From NCBI RefSeq assembly GCF_000376805.1, contig NZ_AQXT01000002.1:1426001-1490000 (forward strand): a DNA stretch of 64,000 nucleotides. The letters run 5' to 3'. Origin of the DNA: Henriciella marina DSM 19595. Its GTDB lineage: Bacteria > Pseudomonadota > Alphaproteobacteria > Caulobacterales > Hyphomonadaceae. Every line of letters starts with the position of its first letter. Position 1 is the stretch's first letter. The translations under genes and the position numbers were made by a program. Shown here in pieces: positions 53,707 through 63,199 of this stretch. A model generated the notes under the pieces. It was not told the DNA's origin, ran no database searches, and saw only the letters and a program-made list of their open reading frames with translations.

Positions 53707-54396
53707 TCAGACCTCGGTCAGCGTAACAGACAGAGGAAGTCTCGATTTCGGCGTCTTTGCGTTGAAGTCATTTGCTTCATCGCGGTAGCCGAGCGCGATG
53801 ACCACAAGGCTGGTATAGCCCTTCTCCCGAAGACCGAATTCTTCATCGAGCACTTTCGTGTCGATACCTTCCATCGGGCGGGCGTCTACGCCGAGCGCGG
53901 CCGCGCCGAGCATGAACTGGCCGATATTCAGGTAAACCTGCTTGTCCGCCCAGTGCTGGAAGTCCTTCAGGTCATGCTTGTGAATGTTCGCGAACAGGTT
54001 TCGGGCCCCGTGCGTCTGCGGCTTCAGCGTATCCTTGTCGAAATCAAACCTGCCGTCCCTGTCTTCCTGGTCGAGGACGTCGAGCATGTAATCCTCGTCC
54101 GCCGCGATCCGGCTGGCGAAAACGACGGTGTGGGATGCATCAAGGAGCGACTGGGTGTTGAACGGAAACTTCTCCTCGGTCGATTTCGCGACGCGCGCTT
54201 TGCCGTCTGGCGTCGCGGCGAGAATGAAGTGCCAGGGCTGAACATTGGTGCTCGACGGGCTGTATTGCAGAAGTGCTTTCAGTTTCTCCACGATATCGGC
54301 GGGAATGGTCTTCGACGCATCGAAGGCCTTGGCCGTATAGCGCGTCTTCACGACATCGATGATGTCCGGGCGGATGTCAGTTGCAAGTTGGGTCAT
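53707..54396 (-). CDS. nfsB: NAD(P)H nitroreductase, NfsB type
   Basis: 229 residues of the FMN-dependent nitroreductase family: RYTAKAFDASKTIPADIVEK at the N terminus, YSPSSTNVQPWHFILAA for FMN contact, DKQVYLNIGQFMLGAAALGV, and LREKGYTSLVVIALGYRDEAN for the C terminus. Reduces nitro compounds or quinones. The symbol rests on strong resemblance to NfsB in the S-S-x-N-x-Q-PW segment and in length. Confidence 0.78.
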   Translation of the reverse strand: MTQLATDIRPDIIDVVKTRYTAKAFDASKTIPADIVEKLKALLQYSPSSTNVQPWHFILAATPDGKARVAKSTEEKFPFNTQSLLDASHTVVFASRIAADEDYMLDVLDQEDRDGRFDFDKDTLKPQTHGARNLFANIHKHDLKDFQHWADKQVYLNIGQFMLGAAALGVDARPMEGIDTKVLDEEFGLREKGYTSLVVIALGYRDEANDFNAKTPKSRLPLSVTLTEV

Positions 54397-54440
54397 GGGA
54401 GGATCCTGTTTCTTGAATTATTGGTGGTGATTTCGGAGAG

Positions 54441-55325
54441 CTATTGCTGCGCGACGTCAGCAAAGAGCGTGAAGCGGTCACTGGCGCGGACGTAGATGAG
54501 ACAGGTGTCTTCAGCTGCGCAGGTGAGCGACTGGCTCGCTTGCCCAGTGATGCCGAAATAGCCGCCTGTCTGGAGCATCCGGTCGGCACCGGCGAGATCC
54601 AGATCGCCATCGATCAGCACCGCACGAAGCTGGCGCCCTTCATGGGTGAGCGTGCCGCTAAATCCGTCCTGGAGCCGGAGCATGTAGCCGCTGTCACTAG
54701 CCGCGCCTGGCTGCCCCCAGAGAAATGCGATCTCCGCGCTTGTCGCCGCGCCTTCCCGGACCGGTATCCAGCTGAGGCTGTCAGCGCCCAGCCAGACGAG
54801 ATTGCTGGTCTCGATATTGATGGGCCGCTCACCATTATCGAACGCTTCTTCTTCAGGCTGGACCAGATACGGCCCCTCATCGATTTCGACATAGGCGATG
54901 TTGGTCGCGCCGGAGGCTGCGGTGATGTGGGCCTCGCCCGCAGGCTGCGTCCAGAATGAGCCCTTCGGCAGCCACATATCAGCGGCGCCGGGGTCGTCAT
55001 TATGGATTTCGCCGCTGATCACGACGCCGCGATAGGTGACGTTATGTATGTGCGGCGGGGACGCGAAACCTTCATTGAAGCGAACCAGAAAGCCTGAAGC
55101 GCCCTCACCGGTCCGGTCTCCCCATAGGTTGCCAGCGCGGGGGCTGTCATCGCCGCGGGCGGGGTTTAGCGCGCCCCAGTCAATTTCGTCTGCATATACG
55201 ATCTCTGCTGCATCGCCGTCGATGGGGTCCGCAAGAGCCATTGGCGCGGCCGCAGTGGCAAGGATCGCAGCGCCTATTCCTGAGGGGATTGCGCGAATGA
55301 AGGAGATGTCCCGTTTTCCAGTCAT
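54441..55325 (-). CDS. DUF4437 double-cupin protein
   Basis: 294 residues with an N-terminal signal peptide ([13 protein letters not shown]), so exported. Two cupin units follow: [20 protein letters not shown] / [20 protein letters not shown] and a second around [21 protein letters not shown]4437 members are poorly characterised periplasmic cupins, some metal binding (His in SPPHIHN). Divergent from the HxlR regulator gene, its likely controller. Confidence 0.8.
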   Translation of the reverse strand: MTGKRDISFIRAIPSGIGAAILATAAAPMALADPIDGDAAEIVYADEIDWGALNPARGDDSPRAGNLWGDRTGEGASGFLVRFNEGFASPPHIHNVTYRGVVISGEIHNDDPGAADMWLPKGSFWTQPAGEAHITAASGATNIAYVEIDEGPYLVQPEEEAFDNGERPINIETSNLVWLGADSLSWIPVREGAATSAEIAFLWGQPGAASDSGYMLRLQDGFSGTLTHEGRQLRAVLIDGDLDLAGADRMLQTGGYFGITGQASQSLTCAAEDTCLIYVRASDRFTLFADVAQQ

Positions 55326-55423
55326 TGGTATCTTCCGTGTGGCTTCGTCTGGTTGACGCCGACCGATTTAGAGATACCCTCGACTTTAACAAGAACGCAC
55401 TTTTTGGGCCTATACGCACATAA

Positions 55424-55431
55424 AGTATACT
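55424..55431. promoter_or_regulatory. AGTATACT palindrome in cupin/HxlR promoter
   Basis: AGTATACT, a perfect eight-base palindrome in the 122-bp gap between divergent DUF4437 and HxlR genes, 17 bases upstream of the HxlR start. HxlR proteins bind short palindromes in such gaps. Confidence 0.35.
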
Positions 55432-55447
55432 ATGAGGTTGGACCCGC

Positions 55448-55783
55448 ATGACGCGATTTACGGAATATGATTGCTCCGGCGGCTGCCCGGTGGAAGCCGC
55501 GCTTGAGCAGATTGGGGGCAAATGGAAAGGTGTGACCCTGTTCCACCTGCTCGATGGCGTGAAACGTTTCAATGAGCTGCAGCGCGATGTCGGCGGCGTA
55601 ACGCAACGCATGCTGACCAAGCAGCTAAGAGAGCTTGAAGCTGCAGGCCTCATCCACCGCGAAGTCTATCCGGTGGTGCCGCCCAAGGTTGAATACAGCC
55701 TCACCGAAAAAGGTGAGAGCCTGCGGCCGATCCTGATGGCGCTGAAAGACTGGGGCGAGGAGCACGTTCTCGCCACAGCTTGA
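55448..55783 (+). CDS. HxlR-family transcriptional regulator
   Basis: 111 residues: winged helix with [20 protein letters not shown] near the start (Cys 12 and 16 may sense redox or aldehydes), recognition helix [20 protein letters not shown] and wing [20 protein letters not shown]. Family members respond to aldehydes or oxidants. It is divergent from the DUF4437 gene. Nearby molybdenum hydroxylase genes (aldehyde oxidation) make an aldehyde-responsive role plausible, though unproved. Confidence 0.85.
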   Translation: MTRFTEYDCSGGCPVEAALEQIGGKWKGVTLFHLLDGVKRFNELQRDVGGVTQRMLTKQLRELEAAGLIHREVYPVVPPKVEYSLTEKGESLRPILMALKDWGEEHVLATA

Positions 55784-55811
55784 GCGCTGGTCAAAAGGAT
55801 CGGCGCGGAGC

Positions 55812-58028
55812 TCAGGCTGGCTGCAGTTCCGGCAGGCCGTCCAGGATCTTGTCCAGGGTTGCCGGATACTCGCGAACCCGGACGCCGGTTGCATTGAAGA
55901 TGGCGTTGGTAACCGCCGCGCCCGCGCCGCAAAGACCAAGCTCACCAAGGCCCTTGGCCTGTATGGGGCTGGCCCAATCGTCACGCTCTTCCAGCAGGAC
56001 CACTTCCAGCTGCGGCACGTCGAGATTAACCGGCACGTGATACTCGGCAAGATCATTATTCACGACATGCCCATCGCGCGGGTCGAATTCCATCGCCTCG
56101 TGAAGGGCCATGCCGATGCCCCAGGTCATGCCGCCATAGCATTGCGACGTCGCTGTCTTATGGTTGAGGATACGCCCTGCTCCAAACACGCCGAGCATAC
56201 GGCGTACGCGGGTTTCACCTGTCACGGCGTTGACGGCGACCTCGGCGAAGTATGAGCCATAGGTCGCTTGCTGCACCTTCTCCATCGTTTCGCCAGGCTC
56301 GATATGGCCTTCGCCTTCAATGGTTTCGCCGGCGAGCAGGTCTGTCAGGCTGACTTCCTTGCCGCCGCCAGACGCTTTTCCGTTGTTGAGCTGAAGCTCA
56401 TCTTCCTCGCAACCAAGCCTGCGGGCAAGCTCGCCGCGAATGTCCTGACAGGCGAGGTAGACCGACGACCCGGAGGAAGACGCACCGAAAGAGCCACCGG
56501 AACCGGACGCCTTCGGGAAGTTGCTGTCGCCGAGGCGTGTATCAACCTGCTCTGGCGCGAGGCCGAGCATGTCGCAGCAGAGCTGGGTGAGAATTGCATA
56601 GGTGCCGGTGCCGATATCAGTCATGTCGGTTTCGACAATGGCAGTCCCGTCATCCTTCAGCTTCACGCGGGCTTTCGATTCCATCAGCATGTTGACGCGC
56701 GCAGCGGCGGCCATGCCCATGCCGATCAACCATTCGCCTTCGCGCTGTTTGCCAGGCTCTGGATTGCGCTTGTCCCAACCAAAGCGTTTGGCGCCTTCAT
56801 CGAGGGCTTCGGCAAAGGGGCGTGAACTATAAGGCATGCCCTCTTCTGGATGGGTGTCGGGAATGTTGCGCTTTCGAAGCTCAACCGGGTCGATGCCGGA
56901 TGTGTGAGCGAGTTCGTCCATCGCATTCTCGAGCACCTGCATCCCGATCGCCTCGCCGGGGGCGCGCACGGAGCCCGCGCACATACGGTTGAGGCGGGCA
57001 ACCTCAATGCTGAGACGCCGGTTTTCGCCGCCATAGATAAAGTGCGTCGCCTGAATGACCGGCTCATGAAAGGACTCACCGGGCAGGTTTGAGACAAGGC
57101 ATTCATGACCAAGGCCCGTCAGCTTGCCTGTCTCATCTGCGGCGAGGCGCAGGCGCTGTCGCGACTCCGACCGACGCATGACATTCTCGAAGACCTGCTG
57201 ACGGGTGAGCGTCACACAGACGGGGCGGCCGATCTCTTTTGCCGCGATCGCCGCAGCGACGGCTTCGGGCGCGATCCCGAGCTTTGAGCCAAATCCGCCG
57301 CCGACGAAAGGCGACAGGATACGGACTTTTTCAGGTTCAATACCAAGGGAGTCGGCGAGTTCATTCACATTGTACTTCACCATCTGATAGCTGCCGTGAA
57401 GGGTGAGCTGATCGCCTTCCCAGCTGGCGATGGAGCAATGCGGCTCCATGGCAGCACTATTGTGATTGGGGGTGCGATAGGTCGCGTCAACACTGTAGAC
57501 GGCGTCGGACATGGCCTTGTCGAGGTCGCCCTGGTCGAGCTGGTCGTCCTCTGGTTTCTCGGGCGCAAGATTGCTGGCTTCCGGGTCATAGACGCCGTCG
57601 CCAGAGGCTTCACAGACAAGTTCGAGGCGGTGAGCCCCGTCGCGCGCCTGCTCGAAAGTTTCTGCTACCACGAGCGCAATCGGTTGACCGAAATAGGAAA
57701 TTTCGCTCGCGCCCTGTATCGGCGCTTCATCGGCGGTGCCTTGCGCCGGATTGCGCAGGAAACGTTCCTCACTGAAGACACCGAGAATGCCGGGCAGGTT
57801 TTCGACGGCAGATTTGTCGATGCGGGCCAGCTTGCCCTTTGAGATGGGCGCGCGAGCGAGGACACCGAAAACCTTGCCTTCAATTTCCCACTCATGTGCG
57901 TAGGTGGCCCTGCCTGACACTTTCAGCGGACCATCCGGGCGGTCCATTGGCGTGCCGGTCAGCCGGCTTGGCAGCTCATCGAGAAGCCTGCGCTTTGATG
58001 GCTCATCCATCTTGAGGTGGCGTGTCAT
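55812..58028 (-). CDS. paoC: Molybdenum hydroxylase large subunit (PaoC/XdhB type)
   Basis: 738 residues. Molybdopterin-binding domains with LSPFVGGGFGSKLGIAPEAV, GSVRAPGEAIGMQVLENAMD and KASGSGGSFGASSSGSSVYL, and the catalytic Glu in KGLGELGLCGAGAAVTNAIF. No twin-arginine signal, so cytoplasmic unless exported by its partner. Together with the next two genes it forms a PaoABC-like periplasmic or cytoplasmic aldehyde oxidoreductase. ATGA overlap with paoB. The symbol follows family resemblance, including the Fe-S-rich FAD subunit. Confidence 0.82.
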   Translation of the reverse strand: MTRHLKMDEPSKRRLLDELPSRLTGTPMDRPDGPLKVSGRATYAHEWEIEGKVFGVLARAPISKGKLARIDKSAVENLPGILGVFSEERFLRNPAQGTADEAPIQGASEISYFGQPIALVVAETFEQARDGAHRLELVCEASGDGVYDPEASNLAPEKPEDDQLDQGDLDKAMSDAVYSVDATYRTPNHNSAAMEPHCSIASWEGDQLTLHGSYQMVKYNVNELADSLGIEPEKVRILSPFVGGGFGSKLGIAPEAVAAAIAAKEIGRPVCVTLTRQQVFENVMRRSESRQRLRLAADETGKLTGLGHECLVSNLPGESFHEPVIQATHFIYGGENRRLSIEVARLNRMCAGSVRAPGEAIGMQVLENAMDELAHTSGIDPVELRKRNIPDTHPEEGMPYSSRPFAEALDEGAKRFGWDKRNPEPGKQREGEWLIGMGMAAAARVNMLMESKARVKLKDDGTAIVETDMTDIGTGTYAILTQLCCDMLGLAPEQVDTRLGDSNFPKASGSGGSFGASSSGSSVYLACQDIRGELARRLGCEEDELQLNNGKASGGGKEVSLTDLLAGETIEGEGHIEPGETMEKVQQATYGSYFAEVAVNAVTGETRVRRMLGVFGAGRILNHKTATSQCYGGMTWGIGMALHEAMEFDPRDGHVVNNDLAEYHVPVNLDVPQLEVVLLEERDDWASPIQAKGLGELGLCGAGAAVTNAIFNATGVRVREYPATLDKILDGLPELQPA

Positions 58029-59011
58029 GAGCGGTCTCCTGTGGCTTCGCGCAGCACAGCTTTCAGCGTGCGGCGGGCGAGCGGTATCTTGAAATCATTC
58101 TGGCCCTGGCCTTCAGCGTCAGCCAGAAGGATGTCAGCGGCCTTGTCGAACAAAGCGTCCGATGGGGTTTCGCCGGTGAGCAGATCGTCGATCTTGGGAT
58201 CGTGCCACGGCTTGTGGGCGAGGCCGCCAAAGGCGAGCGCAGCGGTGCCGATCTTGCCGCCGTCCATCGAGACGACAGCTGCCACCGATACCAGCGCGAA
58301 GGCGTAAGACGCCCGGTCGCGGACCTTGCGATAGATGTGGCGGGCATTTGTCGGCGCTGGCAGGGTGACATGCGTAATGAGCTCGCCGGTCTCCAGGATA
58401 CTGTCCTTGTCCGGCTGGTCACCGGGGAGCCGGTGGAAATCGCGGACAGGCACGGTTCGGGTGGCGCCGCCCTGCCCTTCAATCACGACCTGCGCGTCGA
58501 GGGCAGACATAGCGACAGCCATGTCGCCCGGATAAGTCGCGATACAGGCATCGCTGGCACCGAGAATTGCGTGGATGCGGTTCGCCCCGCCAATGGCCGA
58601 GCAGCCTGAGCCGGGCTTGCGCTTGTTGCAGGGCATGTCGGGGTCATAGAAATAATAGCACCGCGTGCGCTGGCAGAGATTGCCCCCGGTCGTGGCTTTG
58701 TTGCGGAGCTGGCCGCTGGCCCCTGCGAGGATCGCGCGGGAGAGGACTTCATGGTCCTTGCGGATGCGGGAGTCGGCGGCGCAGTCACTATTGGTCACGA
58801 GTGCGCCGATGCTCAGGCCGCCGTCGTCGGTTTCGGTGATGTCATCAAGGCCGATCCGGTTGATGTCGACGAGATGCTTCGGCGTCATCAGATCGAGCTT
58901 CATCAGATCGAGCAGGTTGGTGCCGCCGGCAATGAAGAGCGCGCCTTCCTGAGCGGCCGTCTTGACTGCGCCGCCGCGGTCTTCGGAGCGGTGATAATCG
59001 AACGGTCTCAT
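58025..59011 (-). CDS. paoB: Molybdenum hydroxylase FAD subunit (PaoB type)
   Basis: 328 residues from ATG at 59011 ([20 protein letters not shown]), chosen by the four-base overlap with paoA; longer readings overlap it. FAD-binding domain FIAGGTNLLDLMKLDLMTPK, and the segment RTRCYYFYDPDMPCNKRKPG with GCSAIGG supplies the extra cysteines that bind a [4Fe-4S] cluster in PaoB. Transfers electrons from the molybdenum subunit to FAD. Confidence 0.85.
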   Translation of the reverse strand: MRPFDYHRSEDRGGAVKTAAQEGALFIAGGTNLLDLMKLDLMTPKHLVDINRIGLDDITETDDGGLSIGALVTNSDCAADSRIRKDHEVLSRAILAGASGQLRNKATTGGNLCQRTRCYYFYDPDMPCNKRKPGSGCSAIGGANRIHAILGASDACIATYPGDMAVAMSALDAQVVIEGQGGATRTVPVRDFHRLPGDQPDKDSILETGELITHVTLPAPTNARHIYRKVRDRASYAFALVSVAAVVSMDGGKIGTAALAFGGLAHKPWHDPKIDDLLTGETPSDALFDKAADILLADAEGQGQNDFKIPLARRTLKAVLREATGDRS

Positions 59012-59517
59012 GAGCGCTCCTCCGCGGCTTCGCGAATGGCATCGACAATGTTCGGATAAGCAGCGCACCGGCAGAGATTGCCGCTCATGCGCTCGGAGAT
59101 TTCCTCGTCGGTGAGGGTCATCTGACCGTTTAGCTCTTCAGTGACGTTGCTCGGCCAGCCATCCTTTATCTCTTCGAGCATAGCGGTCGCCGAGCAGATC
59201 TGTCCGGGGGTGCAATAGCCGCACTGGAAGCCGTCATGCTTGACGAAAGCGGCCTGAAGCGGGGAGAGGTTGCCCGGCTCGCCAAGGCCTTCGACGGTGG
59301 TGATCTCATCGCCGTCATGCATGCAGGCGAGCGTCAGGCAGCTGTTTATGCGCCGTCCGTTGACCATAACCGTACAGGCCCCGCACTGGCCATGATCGCA
59401 GCCTTTCTTGGAGCCTGTCAGGCCGAGATGGTTTCGGAGAGCGTCGAGAAGCGTGGTGCGCGTGTCGGCCGAAAGCTTTCGCTCTTCGCCGTTGATGCGC
59501 AACGTCGTGTCTGTCAT
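59008..59517 (-). CDS. paoA: Molybdenum hydroxylase 2Fe-2S subunit (PaoA type)
   Basis: 169 residues with two [2Fe-2S] clusters: plant-type motif [20 protein letters not shown] and C-terminal CGYCTPGQI ... [16 protein letters not shown] small electron-transfer subunit; no twin-arginine signal is visible in the first residues, unlike E. coli PaoA. First gene of the operon. Confidence 0.86.
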   Translation of the reverse strand: MTDTTLRINGEERKLSADTRTTLLDALRNHLGLTGSKKGCDHGQCGACTVMVNGRRINSCLTLACMHDGDEITTVEGLGEPGNLSPLQAAFVKHDGFQCGYCTPGQICSATAMLEEIKDGWPSNVTEELNGQMTLTDEEISERMSGNLCRCAAYPNIVDAIREAAEERS

Positions 59518-59590
59518 GTCGGATTGTCCTTGCGTGCCGTGAAAAGCAAACGCAGGACAGCCGATGCGGTTGCCCGCTCAAGGCCTAAAA

Positions 59591-59620
59591 ACAAAAAACG
59601 CCGCCCGTGAGGGCGGCGTT
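59591..59620 (-). terminator. Intrinsic terminator of VOC/hppD operon
   Basis: Stem AACGCCGCCC / GGGCGGCGTT with GTGA loop, followed on the minus strand by a T run (TTTTTTGTTTTT). 20 bp past the stop at 59643, between it and paoA. Classical rho-independent terminator. Confidence 0.88.
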
Positions 59621-59642
59621 TTGAAAGCTGGCCTTGTAATGT

Positions 59643-60200
59643 TCAGGCTGTTTCTTCAGCAATTTTCTCATGAAGCCAGGCCGCATGACGCGGGGCTTTC
59701 TTGGTCCGCGACCACTCATCCAGCATGTCATACGCGACCGATTTCAGCTCACTCATCTGCTCGGGCGTGCCGATGTCGCAGGCAAGTTCGAGGCGGTGGC
59801 CGTTCGGGTCGAAAAAGTAGATCGACTTGAAGATGCCGTGATGGGTCGGCCCGACGACGTCGAGGCCCATTTCCTCGGCACGCGTCTTGGCGTTCATCAG
59901 ATCGTCCATCGTGGCGACCTTGAAGGCAATATGCTGGACCCATTCCGGCGTATTGCGGTCCCGGTCCATATCCGGCTTGGTCGGCAGCTCGAAAAAGGCG
60001 AGCACATTACCATTTCCGGCGTCGAGGAAGACGTGCATGTACGGGTCAGGTGCACCGGTGGAGGGTACCTTGTCCTCTGCAATGGCAAGCTGGAAGTCCA
60101 TGCCGAGCAGCTTGTTGTAGAACTCAACCGTCTCTTTCGCATCCTTGCAGCGATAGGCGACGTGGTGAACGCCGCCGAGTTTTGGAGCAGCAGTAGCCAT
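59643..60200 (-). CDS. VOC-family (glyoxalase/dioxygenase-type) protein
   Basis: 185 residues of a vicinal-oxygen-chelate fold: GGVHHVAYRCKDAKETVEFY, VQHIAFKVATMDDLMNAKTR and SIYFFDPNGHRLELACDIG, with His and Glu in expected metal positions. The start ATG shares the A of hppD's TAA stop (TAATG), so it is translationally coupled to hppD. It may assist tyrosine catabolism or act on a related metabolite. Confidence 0.84.
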   Translation of the reverse strand: MATAAPKLGGVHHVAYRCKDAKETVEFYNKLLGMDFQLAIAEDKVPSTGAPDPYMHVFLDAGNGNVLAFFELPTKPDMDRDRNTPEWVQHIAFKVATMDDLMNAKTRAEEMGLDVVGPTHHGIFKSIYFFDPNGHRLELACDIGTPEQMSELKSVAYDMLDEWSRTKKAPRHAAWLHEKIAEETA

Positions 60201-61309
60201 TATGCGTCTTCCTTCTCATCGACCTTCAGCGCGCCGCGCTTGATCTGGTCGCGTTCCATGCTTTCGAACAGGGCCTTGAAGTTACCTTCGCCGAAGCCTT
60301 GCTTGTAGTCACCCTTGCGCTGGATGAATTCGAAGAAGACAGGGCCGACCTGCGGTTCTGCGAAGATCTGGAACAGAAGCCGTGGCTCGCCGCCTTCGGT
60401 CGTGCCGTCGAGCAGGAGGCCGCGCGTCTTCAGCGCGTTCTCGTCTTCGCCATGGCCTGGCAGGCGCTCGCTCAGCATCTCGTAATAAGTGTCGGGCGGA
60501 GGCGTCATCATCGGTACGCCGCGCGCTTTCAGCTTGTCATAGGCGGCAACGAGGTCGTCGCAGATGAGGGCGATGTGCTGGATGCCTTCGCCATTGTACT
60601 CGCGAAGGAATTCCTCGATCTGACCCTTGCCACCTTCGGCTTCCTCATTGAGCGGAATACGGATCTTGCCATCGGGGGCGGTCAGCGCCTGCGAGGTGAG
60701 ACCGGTATATTCGCCCTTGATGTCGAAATAGCGGATTTCCTGGAAGTTGAAGAGCTTCTCATAGAAGTCGGCCCAGTACTTCATCCGGCCTTTATAGACA
60801 TTGTGGGTCAGGTGATCGATGAGCTTGAAGCCTGCGCCTTCGGGGTATTTTTCGACGCCCGGCAGGTATTCGAAATCGATGTCATAGATCGAGAGGCCGT
60901 CGTCTCCCTCGTCGGCGTAGCGGTCGATGAGATAGATGAGCGAGTGGCCGATACCGCGAATGGCCGGCAGCTTCAGTTCCATCGGGCCGGCGGGGACGTC
61001 GCAAGGTTCTGCATCATTGGCGATCAGATGATCATAGGCCGCCTTTGCGTCGCGGACACGGAAACCCATGCCACAGGCGCTCGGCCCGTGTTCCTTGGCG
61101 AAGTAATAGGCCGGCGAGCCTTTTTCGTAATTGGTGATCAGGTTGATGCCGCCCTGGCGCCAGAGCTCGACATCCTTGGAGCGGTGGCAGGCAACCTTGG
61201 TAAAGCCCATGACTTCGAAGACGGGCTCAAGCTGGCCCTTCTCGGGCGCAGAAAATTCGATGAATTCAAAGCCATCGAGGCCAGCCGGATTTTCAAACAG
61301 GTCTGCCAT
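60200..61309 (-). CDS. hppD: 4-hydroxyphenylpyruvate dioxygenase
   Basis: 369 residues from ATG at 61309 ([20 protein letters not shown]), with GGAGGT seven bases upstream; a longer frame lacks this. Two VOC repeats; Fe(II) ligands are His in [10 protein letters not shown], His in [13 protein letters not shown] and Glu in [14 protein letters not shown]. Converts 4-hydroxyphenylpyruvate to homogentisate in tyrosine breakdown. Coupled to a VOC gene downstream and divergent from a MarR gene with an operator at 61346-61363. Confidence 0.92.
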   Translation of the reverse strand: MADLFENPAGLDGFEFIEFSAPEKGQLEPVFEVMGFTKVACHRSKDVELWRQGGINLITNYEKGSPAYYFAKEHGPSACGMGFRVRDAKAAYDHLIANDAEPCDVPAGPMELKLPAIRGIGHSLIYLIDRYADEGDDGLSIYDIDFEYLPGVEKYPEGAGFKLIDHLTHNVYKGRMKYWADFYEKLFNFQEIRYFDIKGEYTGLTSQALTAPDGKIRIPLNEEAEGGKGQIEEFLREYNGEGIQHIALICDDLVAAYDKLKARGVPMMTPPPDTYYEMLSERLPGHGEDENALKTRGLLLDGTTEGGEPRLLFQIFAEPQVGPVFFEFIQRKGDYKQGFGEGNFKALFESMERDQIKRGALKVDEKEDA

Positions 61310-61345
61310 GTGCTTAACCTCCAAAAGTTGCGTTTGAATCGATAA

Positions 61346-61363
61346 TAGTTTCATTTGCAACTA
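61346..61363. promoter_or_regulatory. 18-bp inverted repeat between hppD and MarR genes
   Basis: TAGTT-TCATTTGC-AACTA, arms TAGTT/AACTA, in the short divergent gap (94 bp). Likely operator of the MarR (HpaR/HmgR-like) protein, which would repress hppD and itself. Confidence 0.5.
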
Positions 61364-61403
61364 AATCAAGTTAACCCACGCTAATGCGGGATCCACACGT
61401 CTT

Positions 61404-61883
61404 ATGACCAATGCCCCCGGCGATACGCTTCGCCTCGACACCTTCCTACCCTACCGGCTTTCGGTCCTGTCGAACGCGATCTCCCGCAAGATCGCAGACA
61501 TGTATGAGCGCGAGTTCAATCTCTCGATCTGGCAATGGCGGATCCTTGCCGTGCTGGGCGAGAGCGATGGGCTCACCTCGACCGAGGTCGCCGCCCGCAC
61601 CCTGATGGACAAGCCTGCCGTCAGCCGCGCCACAGGCAGCCTGATCGACCGGGGTCTCATCACACGAACCTCCGATAGCATTGACCGGCGCAAATCGGCG
61701 CTTGGCCTCTCTGAGGCAGGCCGGGACGTCTACAATGCCGTCATCCCCCGCGCCCGCGCCTATGAGAAAGAGCTTCTGGCCGCCCTTAGCCCGGAGGATG
61801 CAGAGGCCCTTCATACCTTGCTAACCCGTCTTGCGCAGATAGCATCTCCAGACAGGGATCTCTGGTCGCGTCGCGAGGACTGA
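61404..61883 (+). CDS. MarR-family regulator, divergent from hppD
   Basis: 159 residues: helix LSIWQWRILAVLGESDGLTS, recognition helix SRATGSLIDRGLITR, wing DSIDRRKSALGLSEAGRDVY. Divergent position to hppD suggests control of aromatic amino acid catabolism, perhaps with homogentisate or hydroxyphenylpyruvate as effector. Confidence 0.86.
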   Translation: MTNAPGDTLRLDTFLPYRLSVLSNAISRKIADMYEREFNLSIWQWRILAVLGESDGLTSTEVAARTLMDKPAVSRATGSLIDRGLITRTSDSIDRRKSALGLSEAGRDVYNAVIPRARAYEKELLAALSPEDAEALHTLLTRLAQIASPDRDLWSRRED

Positions 61884-61950
61884 TCGAGACCTGGATACCG
61901 AGAATTGGAGCGCCGGGGATTGGGGCGCTGGACATTTTAAGGGGACATAA

Positions 61951-63024
61951 ATGGCCAAATCCATGACGCTTGAGGATCAGTTCGCTCGCCTGCAGCCTGT
62001 GAGGCCGGAGCATGACGCCGCGCGCCGCATCTGGACCGACAGACTGGCGCCAGAACTCTCCTCGATGGAGACGGCGCGAAAATCGGCGCTGAACCGTGCA
62101 TTCATGTACACGATTGCAACTGTCGCTTTTATCGCGGCCCTCACCTTCTCGGCGATCATTGCGGTGGGCTTCGAGACCATTTTTCCATTCGGCATTTTTG
62201 CAGCTGTGCTGGCCGCCTTCGTCGCGAGCGCCGCGGTCTGGATGCCTGTCTTCACGATGAAGTCGCAGACCAAGCAGCTCGTCGTTGGCGCGGCTTGCGA
62301 GCCGTTTGGCTTCAAGTATCACACACTTCACCCGGACATGGATGGCGTCAGCGGGATGCGCAGCCTTGGAAGCTGGCTGAAGGTCAATCGCTCCGGCGTC
62401 TTTTCGAACAACAACGAGCCGCCCACCCCGGCCTTTGACCGGTTGAAATCCGTTGGCCTGATGCCGTCCTATGACAGCCGGAAGTTTGAGGATCTGATCG
62501 AAGGGCAGCGCGCCTCTGCCGCCTTTACCCTGGTCGAGTGCAAGCTCACCGAGCAGCAGGGTTCAGGCAAGAACCGGCGGACGGTCACGAAATTCCAGGG
62601 CCTCTTGCTCAACATCGAATACCCTGACCGTTTCCTGGGCCGCACGCTTATCGCACGCGATGGCTGGTGGAGCTGGGGCCGCAAGAATGGCATGCAGAAG
62701 GTCGATCTCGTCTCGAAGGAACTGGAAGACGCCTTCACCGTCTACTCGACCGACCAGGTCGAGGCGCGCAGCTTGTTGACGCCTGACCGGATGGAGCGGC
62801 TGATCGCGCTGGAGCGCCACTTTAAAGGCGCCAAACTGCGCGGCGTCTTCGAAGACGGCCATTTGACGATTGCCCTCGAAGCCAAAGATCAGTTCGAGGC
62901 GGGATCAATTTTCAAGCCCCTGATGGACCCGGATCGCTTCATCGAAACCCTGAACGAGATCGGCCTTGTCTGCGACCTCATCGACGGTTTCCTGACGCGC
63001 GAGTGGTACAAGGACAAGATCTGA
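61951..63024 (+). CDS. DUF3137 membrane protein
   Basis: 357 residues with two N-terminal transmembrane helices (MYTIATVAFIAALTFSAIIA and IFPFGIFAAVLAAFVASAAV, about residues 48-100), then a large soluble domain (DUF3137) with KFEDLIEGQRASAAFTLVEC, FQGLLLNIEYPDRFLGRTLI and SLLTPDRMERLIALERHFKG. Function not known; common in bacteria as a membrane-anchored domain protein. AAGGGG precedes ATG by seven bases. Confidence 0.8.
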   Translation: MAKSMTLEDQFARLQPVRPEHDAARRIWTDRLAPELSSMETARKSALNRAFMYTIATVAFIAALTFSAIIAVGFETIFPFGIFAAVLAAFVASAAVWMPVFTMKSQTKQLVVGAACEPFGFKYHTLHPDMDGVSGMRSLGSWLKVNRSGVFSNNNEPPTPAFDRLKSVGLMPSYDSRKFEDLIEGQRASAAFTLVECKLTEQQGSGKNRRTVTKFQGLLLNIEYPDRFLGRTLIARDGWWSWGRKNGMQKVDLVSKELEDAFTVYSTDQVEARSLLTPDRMERLIALERHFKGAKLRGVFEDGHLTIALEAKDQFEAGSIFKPLMDPDRFIETLNEIGLVCDLIDGFLTREWYKDKI

Positions 63025-63199
63025 CGCTCTGCAGCTCAGTGCAGGCTCGAATCTTGCACCGCCACGCTCTCTCTATCGCGCGAAACTTTACTGGAATCAG
63101 AACCATTTCGCCGATTTGCGTGAAATTTCATGCATCTTGCGAAGCCAATATTGATCCTGTTCTGGCACATGTGACGCCAAGTTGTACGAGACCGAGGCG